Assembly (NCBI GenBank): GCA_032718475.1
Contig: JAUCBJ010004662.1
Location: 1-32,770, forward strand
Direction of reading: 5' to 3'
DNA length: 32,770 bases
Source: Nemertoderma westbladi
Lineage: Eukaryota; Xenacoelomorpha; Nemertodermatida; Nemertodermatidae
The position numbers and the translations under genes were made by a program. Under the pieces are notes generated by a model. It had not been told where the DNA came from, did no database searches, and saw only the letters and a list, made by a program, of their open reading frames with translations. Positions 20,947 to 31,502 of this stretch are shown here, in pieces (the first letter of the stretch is position 1; every line of letters starts with the position of its first letter).

Positions 20947-23900
20947 GTTAGTTCCAAACCGGTGGTACGTCACTGCGACCAGGGACAATTGGTTTAGTTC
21001 CAAACCGGTACGTGACTGCGACCAGGGACAATTGGGTTAGTTCCAAACTGGTATGTGACTGCGACCAGGGACAATTGGGTTAGTTTCAAACCGGTATGTG
21101 ACTGCGACCAGGGACATTTGGGTTAGTTCCAAACAGGTGGTACGTGACTGCAACCAGGGACATTTGTGTTAGTTTCTAACCGGTGGTACGTGACTGCGAC
21201 CAGGGACAATTGGGTTTGTTCCAAACCGTTGGTACGTGACTGCGACCAGGGACAATTGGGTTAGTTCCAAACCGGTGGTATGTAACTGCGACCAGGGACA
21301 ATTGGGTTAGTTCCAAACCGGTGCGTGACTGCGACCAGGGACAATTTGGTTAGTTCCAAACCGGTACGTGACTGCGACCAGGGACAATTGGGTTAGTTCC
21401 AAACCGGTACGTGACTGCGACCAGGGACAATTGGGTTAGTTCCAAACCGGTACGTGACTGCGACCAAGGATAATTGGGTTAGTTCCAAACCGGTACATGA
21501 CTGCGACCAGGGATAATTGGGTTAGTTCCAAACTGGTACGTGACTGCGACCAGGGACAATTGGGTTAGTTCCAAACCGGTGGTACGTGACTGCGACCAGG
21601 GACATTTTTGTTAGTTCCTAACCGGTGGTACGTGACTGCGACCAGGGACAATTGGGTTTGTTTCAAACCGTTGGTTCGTGACTGCGACCAGGGACAATTG
21701 GGTTAGTTCCAAACCGGTGGTATGTAACTGCGACAAGGGACAATTGGGTTAGTTCCAAACCGGTGCGTGACTGCGACCAGGGACAATTGGGATAGTTCCA
21801 AACCGGTACGTGACTGCGACCAGGGACAATTGGGTTAGTTCCAAACCGGTACGTGACTGCGACCAGGGACAGTTGGGTTAGTTCCAAACCGGTACGTGAC
21901 TGTGACCAGGGATAATTGGGTTAGTTCCAAACCGGTACGTGACTGCGACCAGGGATAATTGGATTAGTTCCAAACCGGTACGTTACTGCGACCAGGGACA
22001 ATTGGGTTAGTTCCAAACCGGTGGTACGTGACTGCGACCAGGGACATTTGGGTTAGTTCCAAACCAGTACGTGACTGCGACCAGGGACAATTGGGTTAGT
22101 TCCAAACCGGTGGTACGTGACTGCGACCAGGGACAATTGGGTTAGTTCCAAACCGGTGATACGTGACTGCGACCAGAGACAATTGGGTTGATTCCAAACC
22201 GGTACATGACTGCGACCAGGGACAATTGGGTTAGTTCCAAACCGGTGGTACGTCACTGCGACCTGGGACAATTGGTTTAGTTCCAAACCGGTACGTGACT
22301 GCGACCAGGGACAATTGGGTTAGTTCCAAACTGGTGTGACTGCGACCAGGGACAATTAGGTTAGTTTCAAACTGGTATGTGACTGCGACCAGGGACATTT
22401 GGGTTAGTTCCAAACAGGTGGTACGTGACTGCGACCAGGGACATTTGTGTTAGTTTCCTAACCGGTGGTACGTGACTGCGACCAGGGACAATTGGGTTTG
22501 TTCCAAACCGTTGGTACGTGACTGCGACCAGGGACAATTGGGTTAGTTCCAAACCAGTGGTATGTAACTGCGACCAGGGACAATTGGGTTAGTTCCAAAC
22601 CGGTGTGTGACTGTGACCAGGGACAATTGGGTTAGTTCCAAACCGGTACGTGACTGCGACCAGGTACAATTTGGTTAGTTCCAAACCGGTACGTGACTGC
22701 GACCAGGGACAATTGGGTTAGTTCCAAACTGGTATGTGACTGCGACCAGGGACAATTAGGTTAGTTTCAAACTGGTATGTGACTGCGACCAGGGACATTT
22801 GGGTTAGTTCCAAACAGGTGGTACGTGACTGCGACCAGGGACATTTGTGTTAGTTTCCTAACCGGTGGTACGTGACTGCGACCAGGGACAATTGGGTTTG
22901 TTCCAAACCGGTGGTATGTAACTGCGACCAGGGACAATTGGGTTAGTTCCAAACCGGTGCGTGACTGCGACCAGGGACAATTGGGTTAGTTCCAAACCGG
23001 TACGTGACTGCGACCAGGGACAATTGGGTTAGTTCCAAACCGGTATGTGACTGCGACCAGGGACAATTGGGTTAGTTCCAAACAGGTACGTGACTGCGAC
23101 CAGGGATAATTGGGTTAGTTCCAAACCGGTACGTGACTGCGACCAGGGATAATTGGGTTAGTTCCAAACCGGTACGTGACTGCGACCAGGGACAATTGGG
23201 CTAGTTCCAAACCGGTGGTACGTGACTGCGACCAGGGACATTTGTGTTAGTTTCCTAACCGGTGGTACGTGACTGCGACCAGGGACAATTGGGTTTGTTC
23301 CAAACCGGTGGTATGTAACTGCGACCAGGGACAATTGGGTTAGTTCCAAACCGGTGCGTGACTGCGACCAGGGACAATTGGGTTAGTTCCAAACCGGTAC
23401 GTGACTGCGACCAGGGACAATTGGGTTAGTTCCAAACCAGTACGTGACTGCGACCAGGGACAATTGGGTTAGTTCCAAACAGGTACGTGACTGCGACCAG
23501 GGATAATTGGGTTAGTTCCAAACCGGTGGTACGTGACTGCGACCAGGGTCAATTGGGTTAGTTCCAAACTGGTATGTGACTGCGACCAGGGACAATTGGG
23601 TTAGTTACGTTACTGCGACCAGGGACAATTGGGTTAGTTCCAAACTGGTATGTGACTGCGACGAAGGACAATTGGGTTAGTTCCAAACCGGTACGTGACT
23701 GCGACCAGGGACATTTGGGTTAGTTCCAAACCGGTGGTACGTGACTGCGACCAGGGACAATTGGGTTAGTTCCAAACCGGTGGTACGTGACTGCGACCAG
23801 GGACAATTGGGTTAGTTCCAAACCGGTGGTACGTGACTGCGACCAGGGACAATTGGGTTAGTTCCAAACCAGTGGTACGTGACTGCGAACAGGGACAATT

Positions 23901-25228
23901 GGGTTAGTTCCAAACCGGTGGTACGTGACTGCGAACAGGGACAATTGGGTTAGTTCCAAACCGGTACGTGACTCCGACCATGGACAATTGGGTTAGTTCC
24001 AAACCGGTACAATCTCTAATTCACAAAGCCATATATCCATGGATATAAAGTTCTAGTTCAAAGCTATTATTGATCTAGAGTCCCCGATTAACCAGGTCTT
24101 ATCTAACTGCTAAGTCTGTTCAACTCACTACAGTATAAATCTCCCGAGAAAGTAGTAAGGTAAGTTCCACCTTGGTGTACATAGGTTGCATTGAATTCGC
24201 TTGCATTCGGAGGTCGTGGGTTCGATCCCCGCATGGGGTCAGAACAGTTTTCGTTTCGGCACGAATTCTTTAAGGGACTACATAGCTATATGAGTACTGG
24301 TGTTCCCCTGGGGAGTATAGTTCCGGGGTGACCGCACTGGAAATAAGTCGTCAGACTTTGTGCGTAATACATGGCCTAACGGTCAAAGAAAATTTACTTT
24401 ACTTTTTAAGTTTAAACATTATCGACTTCCCTCATAAACCTGAATGCTAGTGTACGATGTACAATACATATGGCGTTGTGGTGCAACTCGGGCTATTTCT
24501 CACCCATCACACCAAACACCATTTTGGGATTTTTAGTATTTGTCACTTAATGATTATAATGTGTCAATCAAGTGCTTGAAGAGTGTCAAATATAAAATTA
24601 AAATTATTTATAGATCTCGAAAAATTGAGTAGTTTTATATTTTCGTGAAGAATCTTAAAAGGCAAACCCTTCAAATATGCTCGTTTCTTAGATACAAAAA
24701 TAAATATTGTACATATTTTTGTACCCATATTATTTTCAGGTAACTGTTGGATGATATCAGCTTTGGCTTCTCTATCAACCCACCATGGATTAGTTGAGAG
24801 AGTTTGCCCTAGAGGCCAGACATTCTATGATGATTACGCCGGGATATTCAAGTTCAATCTTTGGCGATTTGGAACTTGGATAAATGTTGTGATAGACGAT
24901 AGGTTACCAGGTGAGAGTTATGTAGTTGATATATTTAACTCCAGTATCAATATATATTATCGTTATTTCATTAAATAAACTTGTTAAATATATCGAGCTG
25001 AAACATATATTTAAAATTTAACATATTGTTTGATAAATAAATTGTTATGCTTTTTAATTATTATTTAATTATAAATTTAATTGTGTAGCCTTCTACACGA
25101 CGCAGGGGGATATCTGTATTCCTAAAGCAATATCTAATTTTTTTAGTTCAAGACAATAAATTGTTGTTCATGAGTTCCAAAACTGCTAACGAGATGTGGT
25201 CCGCTCTTCTTGAAAAGGCTTATGCTAA
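20844..25228 (+). CDS. Calpain catalytic domain, three exons (partial gene)
   Basis: Exons are 20844-20946, 24740-24910 and 25147-25228. The spliced product has about 118 residues: IPRPEFIEGD...CDQGQLG, then NCWMISALASL, TFYDDYAGIFKFNLWRFG, VVIDDRLP, and MWSALLEKAYAK. These are the N-terminal half of the CysPc domain of calpains (family C2): the oxyanion Gln and the catalytic Cys in QLGNCW, YAGIF.F..W..G.W..V.IDDRLP, and WSALLEKAYAK. Donors GTTAGT, GTGAGA and GTAAGT and acceptors TTTTAG, TTTCAG and TTTTAG agree, and all junction phases match. The Cys half is intact. The His/Asn half and other domains were not found before the LTR element at 26639. Calpains are calcium-activated cysteine proteases; the subclass cannot be told here. 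The first intron holds the amplified exon/donor array. Confidence 0.85.
20920..24010. repeat. Minisatellite of 43/46-bp units derived from calpain exon end and splice donor
   Basis: About 70 units. Each reads GTGACTGCGACCAGGGACAA then TTGG, GTTAGTTCCAAACCGGT and ACG (43 bp) or GGTACG (46 bp). The first ~24 bases equal the coding 3' end of the exon at 20844-20946 (encoding DCDQGQLG), and GTTAGT equals its 5' splice site. Most units keep GTTAGT; some have GTTTGT or GATAGT. Variants recur in the same order, so higher-order blocks exist: 20961-21240 matches 22244-22520 about 1283 bp later, and the TTTGTGTTAGTTTC(C)TAACC unit recurs near 21160, 22450, 22845 and 23240. After the last unit the sequence leaves the repeat at GGTACAATCTC. 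Confidence 0.95.
20947..24739 (+). other. Calpain intron (3793 bp) filled by minisatellite and SINE
   Basis: Bounded by G|GTTAGT and TTTTCAG|. The minisatellite takes up to about 24010. The rest is AT-rich with a tRNA-derived SINE at about 24170-24415. Confidence 0.7.
24170..24415 (+). mobile_element. tRNA-derived SINE
   Basis: GGTCGTGGGTTCGATCCCC (24212-24230) contains a good RNA polymerase III B box (GGTTCGATCC) in a T-arm-like hairpin, followed by an unrelated body and a TTTACTTTACTTTTT tail. The A box is degenerate and no tRNA cloverleaf with acceptor stem can be drawn, so this is a SINE rather than a tRNA gene. It sits in the calpain intron. Confidence 0.6.
24740..24910 (+). CDS. Calpain exon with catalytic cysteine
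   Basis: 171 bases, phase 1 on both ends. Joined to the previous G it reads GNCWMISALASLSTHHGLVE, later DDYAGIFKFNLWRFGTW and IDDRLP. The Cys of NCW is the calpain nucleophile. Most calpains have GDCW; GNCW is a known variant. Donor is GTGAGA at 24911. Confidence 0.88.
25147..25228 (+). CDS. Calpain exon ending in LLEKAYAK
   Basis: 82 bases between TTTTTTTAG and GTAAGT. It reads (V)QDNKLLFMSSKTANEMWSA and LLEKAYAK, with the last codon split by the intron. The match to calpain 'W.ALLEKAYAK' is strong. Confidence 0.87.
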
Positions 25229-26638
25229 GTAAGTATATAAGAAGTTTATCTGCTAAGTAGGTATAAACAAACGCATGACCTACTAAAGAATCGACAATGA
25301 AAGCTGCATTCTTCCTACAAAATTTAGAAGGCAATTGTTTTTAAAATTATTTTTTTATTTTCGAAATTTTTGAAATTTTAAAATAAAACTTTTCCAGAAC
25401 ATTTTTTATGATTAATTTCAATAGCCAAGTATTATAATTTACAACGTAATATTGCAACTTAAATAAATTACAAATGGCTGATTTCATATATTATTGATAA
25501 ATACGTCTAGTATCTTAAAACCCTTTCATTAACCTTGAAAAAGGCATTTCAAAACAGAGCCCACAGAGCCCCCAGACCCAGATTTATACCATGAAACCAA
25601 CCCCCCATATGTACCATTCTTAAATTAACTGATTTAAGCAAAGTAAACAACCATGACGTAATAGTTGCGCCCTAGAGCTCTCTCCTTGTCGTATCGTTCA
25701 AAGTAATGCCCCCCAATTGTTCTACATATCGCAGTGAAATTATATGAAATATGAAATAATGCTTAGAATTATTTTTACCACCATTCTCCTTGGTTGAGCC
25801 AGCGTGATCTCTAGCTCTCACCCAGTAAGAAGTACGGAGATAAAACTTTCTCTACTTTTCTTTAGTAGGTGTACAGTAGAATGCAGATTTCATGGTCGTA
25901 GAACATGACAAGTGATACGCTATATATTTATATATTTGTATGGAATTAATTTCGTAATATAATTAACCACCAAATCGCCAGGGCAAAATTTTTTTTCAGT
26001 ATGTCACTACGCCATACATTTACTATGTATTTCCAGTTTACATCCAGTATGTCACCGCGTCATTATTAGGTTGTTCTAGAAAGTTTAAGTTCTTAGCTAC
26101 AAATATTTCCCCACAAATAAATAAAATTAGATTCGCCATTGTCCAGAATTACCACATAAAGCTTTTTACGCCCCTCGTTCTATTATTTCCCTCGCTGTAG
26201 GTCGGGAAACAAAATCACTCGTACCGTAACGCTATAATATGCTATTTTATGAACAATGCCGTATATAGTTAATCTTATCTTTACTAAGATTAATATCTCT
26301 TGAGATTCTTTTCGGTAAAATAATCTTATCACTTAAAGGTTTACATATAACTTAATTCAATCTTCCACCAATCCAATAATTTGTAAAGTATTTTTCGCTA
26401 GTACATAAGACCGTTATTCCAATGCAGCACTGTTAGCAGCTGACAGTATTAGTACGGTTATATGCATTTACATTACATTAAATGCTGCAACCTAGCCCAA
26501 CCCCGGCTTTCATCCTTCAGTGGTCGATAAATGGGAACCAAGGCAACTTGGGAAACAGCGTGGAAGGGTGTACTGTGGAAGATCACCCATGGTGGTGAAC
26601 AGGCATTCCTTGGCTTAACGAGCCTAAAAGATTCTCCC
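25229..26638. other. Presumed calpain intron, no exon recognised
   Basis: AT-rich, no ORF with calpain features (no YGSYEAL, or GHAY block with catalytic His). Shortly after the donor, GCTAAGTAGGTATAAA (near 25248) echoes GCTAAGTAAGTATATAA, a small local duplication. It ends at the border of the inverted LTR copy. Confidence 0.4.
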
Positions 26639-26999
26639 TGTTCGCGCTTTCAGACCTTTGGCAGTTTAACCCACCAAATTAAGATGTCTTCTAGATATTA
26701 AATCAGTTTTTAGTCTATGACAAGTATTTGATTCACTACACTAGTCGAAACCAATCCGTGCGCGACCATTCACCCGCTGGAGATTCCCGGGAGATTGGGT
26801 TCGACGGTTTAATTTTATTGCTATGTAAGCTTAATGTATTATTCGACTGACAGTATTATATAATCTCTGACAATATTATTCACCTTCGGTAATATTAACA
26901 GTTCCTTTAGGACGTGGCGCTTTATCTACATAAACAGAGTTATGACTTAAACTACTCACAACGATATGGCTTAATTATAATCCACACAAGCTGGCAAGC

Positions 27000-28190
27000 C
27001 TGGAGGGTTCACGGTCCTCCTACTTAATCAGTACAATAATAATAACCGATACATCATTGTCGAAACGTACCCAGTATTCGGGTACCGGCTGGCGGCTGAC
27101 CGGTACGTTTTCGTTCGGGTAGGCCTATGTTTCCTTTTCACTTGTTCCCATCGTAGGCGACCTCATGCTCATCCCACCACGACCACGACCACCAGTTACG
27201 AGTTGGGTAGGCGTCTACCGGCAACCGGTAAGTAATTACGCGCCACACGACGTCATCCCGCCATCCGCCAACATTTATACCGGTACGGTAAGCCTACCAC
27301 CTACCGGTTGGCTACCATCGCACCGTAGGTCTACCGCCTACGGTAGGGTACGTACCGTACAGCGGTACTCAAAGTCGTACCGGTATTGTCGTAATTGACA
27401 AATGCAGGATTAAACTGTAACCCGTTCCGGTACCGGTACCATATGCATCTGAACGACTGGACGGTTAATCTCATAGCATAGCTGCATAGGCCTACCTGTA
27501 GTTAGTGCAAAGTCGCCTGCGAACATGGCGAAATATTATATATAAGCCAGGCATAGCCTACCCTGCTACCTGATGGATAATAATAAACTGAAATGCTATG
27601 CCAGTCTGCCAGTCCAATGCAGTCAGAAGTACCAGTACTTGGTACTGCCAGTTTGCTGCTATGCCAGTATGCTAGCAGGTAGTGCATAGTGCTAAGATTG
27701 TCTACCGGTACAGATGAACTACAGGCAGACAATCAGACAATACTAGCAGTCTAGGGCCTACAGGACTGCAGTACCGGTACTGCAGTATTGGTAATTGCTA
27801 ATGCTAATTAATTACCTTAATTAAATCTTCAATTAGGTCATAATGTAGGTCCAAATTTAAAAATCGGCCTCCGTTAATCGATTTAGAAATAATTCAGGTA
27901 CCTCCATGCCAAATATCAGAATCATTCATTGCATTCCCTATGACAAGATAGCTTTTTCCTAAACCATGCGAAAACACGCAAATATAGCGCTCACATCGCA
28001 CAAATACCATCTCGACACCCAATTTTTTGTATGAGCCTTCGCCATCCCTATATCTAACTTTTGTCCAAATTTTATTTCGATTGATTAATAAATAACTGAG
28101 ATATCGCTCTGGACACACACACACACACACACACCCACTAACACACACACACACACACATTACGGTAATAATGGTCACTTATGTCAAAGA
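27000..28190. other. Insertion of about 1.2 kb in the LTR, palindrome-rich
   Basis: DNA absent from the left LTR copy. The 27060-27480 part is dense in TACCGG/CCGGTA palindromes and has higher GC. 27890-28110 is a non-coding-looking stretch leading to a (CA)n repeat. ORFs in it lack motifs. Boundaries are approximate and no target-site duplication was seen. Confidence 0.45.
28113..28160. repeat. (CA)n microsatellite
   Basis: Two CA runs separated by a short CCCACTAA break. They produce the Cys/Val-rich reverse-strand ORF reading seen here, which is not a gene. Confidence 0.95.
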
Positions 28191-28653
28191 CCGTGAACCA
28201 ATATATGGCGCATTCTTTAGGAATTGCTTCTTTAACAGACTCACTCATACACAATGCTGCACAATACTGCACACTAATCTGCCGATCTTCACTGATTTTA
28301 GTCACATATAAAAGGAACACAGGCTGACTCATGTAGGGTCTATCAAATAACATTAGATTCACTTCAAACCACTTTAACATAAGTCACAATCGTTTATCTG
28401 TAACCCTTCTCTCTTACCTTCGGTATATCAAGAATATTGGGTTTCGGGGTTGTTTATCGTTATTCCAAATATAATTATTCATCAACCATATTATGAAGAA
28501 CTGACGGTAAATAGCAGTATAACAATATAAAGGTATGCACAATGTTACACAGTATGCAGTGTATGCAGTACTGCAGTATGCAGACATCAGTCATCAGTAT
28601 GCAGTGATTCCATGAGTCAGATAGGTGCGTTAAAGGATATATGCCCTTTATAA

Positions 28654-28943
28654 TTAAACCTACTAGTGTAAGACTAAAAACTAAAACACGGAGGTGCCAA
28701 AGCCGGTTCTTAGGCTCTGGACAAAAACATAACACTGAACTACTGAGTTTCTGTATATACCTCCAACACAAAGACAACAAACGCTCTGATTGGTCAACCT
28801 GAACAACGAGAGAACAGAGAAACAAAGAAACGTCGACGTGGCAATATCAGCTGCTAGCTGTCGTCATGGTAGCGACACTGTTTTCAAGAGTATCGAGCTT
28901 TTACGTCACGGAATTACGGATTATGTCCTCTAAAGTACAAATA
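28654..28943 (-). repeat. 290-bp direct repeat, left copy (LTR promoter fragment)
   Basis: Identical, as far as I can read, to 31180-31469 (offset exactly 2526). On the minus strand it carries the CCAAT box (28789-28793) and TATATA (28754-28759), so both copies keep a core promoter pointing left. Confidence 0.9.
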
Positions 28944-29881
28944 ACTTTGAAAACTTTGAAAGTTCTAAAAACTTTGATGGTTCTAGTGGCGCCATGGAAC
29001 CATATATAGCGAAAAAACTATTCTGTAGATCCGTAGACAAATATAATCTTGTCTATTCATCAATCATCTCAGATGGCGATAGTAGTGTAATGAAGGGCAT
29101 TATCGAGGCAGATCCTTATAAGGATGAAGGAGTTGTAGTGACCAAGCAAGAATGCCTGAATCACGTATCGAAACGATTGTACACAGGTCTCAGTAAGGCA
29201 CGCCAGACTCACAAGTTAGGTGGCATAGGTCGTCTTACAGAGAAACGATGTCAACAGCTCTCAAGTTATTATAGGAACACCATAGTGAGCAACATCAAGG
29301 ATGTTGACATGGAAACTCTTACTACACAGGAATGTGATGATCTAATAAAGAAAATTCAAACTGAAATTGTAGCTGCTATTTACCATCACTGCAATTTTAC
29401 AGACTCAGAGAAGCAACATTCCAAATGCCCTTCAGACAAGTGGTGTCGATTCCTGAATGGAGATAAAGATTACAAACCTGCACCTTATTTATCTGAAAGT
29501 GATTTGCAATATATTCTACCAGTTTATGAACGGCTTACTTCATCAGATCTTATCCGAAGGTGTATACCAGGGAAAACTCAGAATCGAAATGAATCTCTTC
29601 ACAGTAAAGTTTGGAATAAGTGCTCTAAGTCGAACTTCACCTCACTAGAAACACTCAAGTTTATCGTTGCCTACACAGTAATTTCTCACAACAGAGGTGC
29701 CTCAGCAGAACAACTCATATTGAAGAAACTGGGATTGAATGAGGATCCTGGTCTGATGGCTAAACGGGGAGAGATCCTAAATACCAAAAGAAGGTCAGGC
29801 AGTCTAAGTAGTTCATCAAATAAGAAGAAAAAGTCAGATGAGAAGGTTGAAGAAGTTCACTATAAGTCTGGAGGATTTTAG
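28934..29881 (+). pseudogene. 5'-truncated Mutator-like transposase
   Basis: The first ATG in the 295-codon frame is at 28994, but family similarity begins upstream: the frame is open from 28934 and reads NNFENFESSKNFDGSSGAME, with KNFDGSS.AME matching the KN.DGSS.AME segment of Mutator-like transposases (MULE type, found in many invertebrates). Downstream are ISDGDSSV (catalytic-type Asp), a CLNH block near residues 53-56 of the ATG frame, YHHCNFTDSEKQHSKCP with WC, RRCIPGKTQNRNESLHSKVW and, at the end, a Lys-rich stretch and YKSGGF. The N-terminal part, including the usual zinc finger region, is missing, cut at the 290-bp repeat junction. No stop interrupts it, so it is recent. AACTTTGA is repeated three times at the cut end (28943-28977). 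DNA-cutting activity is unlikely without the N-terminus. Confidence 0.85.
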
Positions 29882-31179
29882 TAAAATGAACCAGTTTGGT
29901 GTATTTGTTACATATTTAGAAATTTTTAGTTTTTTTGCACTTTTCATATTTTCCAACAAAAACATTGCAGAAAGATCAACATAAAGACAGGCGCTTCATA
30001 TTTTCATTTGAAAGTTTAAATTTGAATATGAAAGTATGCGATATTAAATTCTGGTCATCTAACGATGTACCAAATTTGATTGAAATTAAAACGGTTTTCT
30101 AGATAAATAGTCACTCATATTTAGATTATTATTTAGATATTTAGATATTCAGATTATGTTAAACGTAAAAACTGATATCGGAAATGAGTTCGCCGACCTA
30201 GAAAACCCCCATAACCATATTTTAGTAAGGTTAAATGATTTTTTCAATTTTTTCACTCACATACATACAGACAAACAGACTAACAGACAGATATGCAGAC
30301 ATACATAGAAAAAGACAATTAAGATGCTCTGAAACGTAAAAACTGATATCGGAAATGAGTTCGCCGACCTAGAAAAGTCCCATAGCCATATTTTGGTGAG
30401 GTTATATGATTTTCTTTATTTTTTGACTGACAAACAAACAGACAGACAAACAGACAGAAAGACATTTTGACATTTTCTGTAAGTACTGTAACTTTACAAG
30501 TTAGTTTTTTGGATTCTACGTTAAATTTCGATCTTAAATCAATAAAAAAATCTAATTAAATTTTTTTTTTGTTTTCTATGATTTTTTCATATATTTGAAA
30601 TTTCTGGAAAATGAGATTATTTGAAATTGACCCCTTTCTATGTGTTGGGTCACAAATGCATTTTACTCAGTTTCATATTTTTGAACTTCAAAATGCTAAG
30701 GCTCTGCTATTTATGAATCAAATTAGTTGAAATTTTCCAGATATGTTTGAATACATACAATAGTCATTTGGTACCAAGATAGATAGTGGTAATAAATTTG
30801 GACTGCAGTAATTTAAAATTTAAATGAAAAAAACTGCCATTTTGAAATTTTTATAATTTAAAAATGAAAATTATTAATAAGTCGAGTTGTTTCGTAGTTA
30901 TTGGATCCATCTTGGTACCAAATGTTTCAGGCATGTTTTAGACACTATTTTGAAAATTTCAACCAAAAATACCAAATAGTTACAGACTAGTAGCATTTTT
31001 CCTGTTTTTGACCAAAAATTCAAATTTCCCGCCAAAAATAATTTTTTCAAATTTTTTTTTCAATTTTTTTTTTCAAATTTTTTTTAGTCACGGTCTATCA
31101 AAATCTTAAGGTATTTGCTCTAAGAGTTCTCGAGTGCCAATCACTTCTCTAGAAGGTGTTTTGTAGCCTTACATACCCC
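29882..31179. other. 3' flank of the transposase fragment, AT-rich
   Basis: No gene. Contains a 171-bp tandem duplication (copies start near 30161 and 30332, both beginning AAACGTAAAAACTGATATCG) each ending in ACAGACAGACAAA-type simple repeats, then low-complexity A/T DNA with polyT runs near 31040-31085. It was probably carried in with the transposase fragment. Confidence 0.55.
30161..30480. repeat. 171-bp tandem duplication with CAGA simple repeat
   Basis: AAACGTAAAAACTGATATCG and GAGTTCGCCGACCTAGAAAA recur 171 bases apart, followed in both by a polyT/ACAGACA stretch. Two copies, modestly diverged. Confidence 0.75.
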
Positions 31180-31469
31180 TTAAACCTACTAGTGTAAGAC
31201 TAAAAACTAAAACACGGAGGTGCCAAAGCCGGTTCTTAGGCTCTGGACAAAAACATAACACTGAACTACTGAGTTTCTGTATATACCTCCAACACAAAGA
31301 CAACAAACGCTCTGATTGGTCAACCTGAACAACGAGAGAACAGAGAAACAAAGAAACGTCGACGTGGCAATATCAGCTGCTAGCTGTCGTCATGGTAGCG
31401 ACACTGTTTTCAAGAGTATCGAGCTTTTACGTCACGGAATTACGGATTATGTCCTCTAAAGTACAAATA
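31180..31469 (-). repeat. 290-bp direct repeat, right copy (in LTR context)
   Basis: This copy is continuous with the LTR start at 31608 and carries CCAAT (31315-31319 on the minus strand) and TATATA (31280-31285). It is the original location on the U3 side; the partner at 28654-28943 is continuous with the rest of the LTR. Confidence 0.9.
31280..31319 (-). promoter_or_regulatory. LTR core promoter (CCAAT and TATATA)
   Basis: Minus strand: TTGACCAATCAGAGCG, then about 30 bases to GGTATATACAG, then CAGTAGTTCAGTGTTA, which resembles an initiator. The CCAAT-to-TATA distance is normal for an RNA polymerase II LTR promoter. The second copy is at 28754-28793. Confidence 0.5.
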
Positions 31470-31502
31470 CAGAAGAAATAGCTCTTATGTCCGCTAAAAC
31501 AC
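31449..31502 (-). promoter_or_regulatory. Tandem conserved U3 motif in the inverted copy
   Basis: ATGTCCTCTAAAGTAC (31449-31464) and ATGTCCGCTAAAACAC (31487-31502), spacing 38, are the reverse complement of the paired motif at 2413-2463. The 290-bp repeat breaks within this pair, so the 28.9-kb copy keeps only one motif. Confidence 0.45.

Noticed and set aside
21663-23349. Several minus-strand ORFs reading MELTQLSLVAVTY repeats in the calpain intron
   Set aside because: They are translations of the 43/46-bp minisatellite, whose unit is not a constant multiple of three, and they start and stop at unit variants.
20920-24010. CRISPR-like array
   Set aside because: Units are directly tandem without unique spacers and the genome is eukaryotic.
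24195-24235. tRNA gene
   Set aside because: A B box and T-arm are present but no acceptor, D or anticodon arms can be formed; a SINE head explains it.
27165-27398. 77-codon Pro/Arg-rich plus-strand ORF
   Set aside because: Arises from dense TACCGG/CCGGTA palindromes; composition explains it.
27894-28380. Two minus-strand ORFs of 80-94 codons
   Set aside because: They run through a (CA)n repeat and LTR leader sequence. The part shared with the left LTR (near 3000-3130) does not stay open there, so coding is not supported.
28987-28993. Retroviral primer-binding site (TGGCGCC) after a 290-bp repeat, suggesting an LTR element around the transposase
   Set aside because: The bases are coding (conserved GSSGA of the transposase) and match a tRNA end for only seven positions. 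The 290-bp repeats carry their promoter on the opposite strand.
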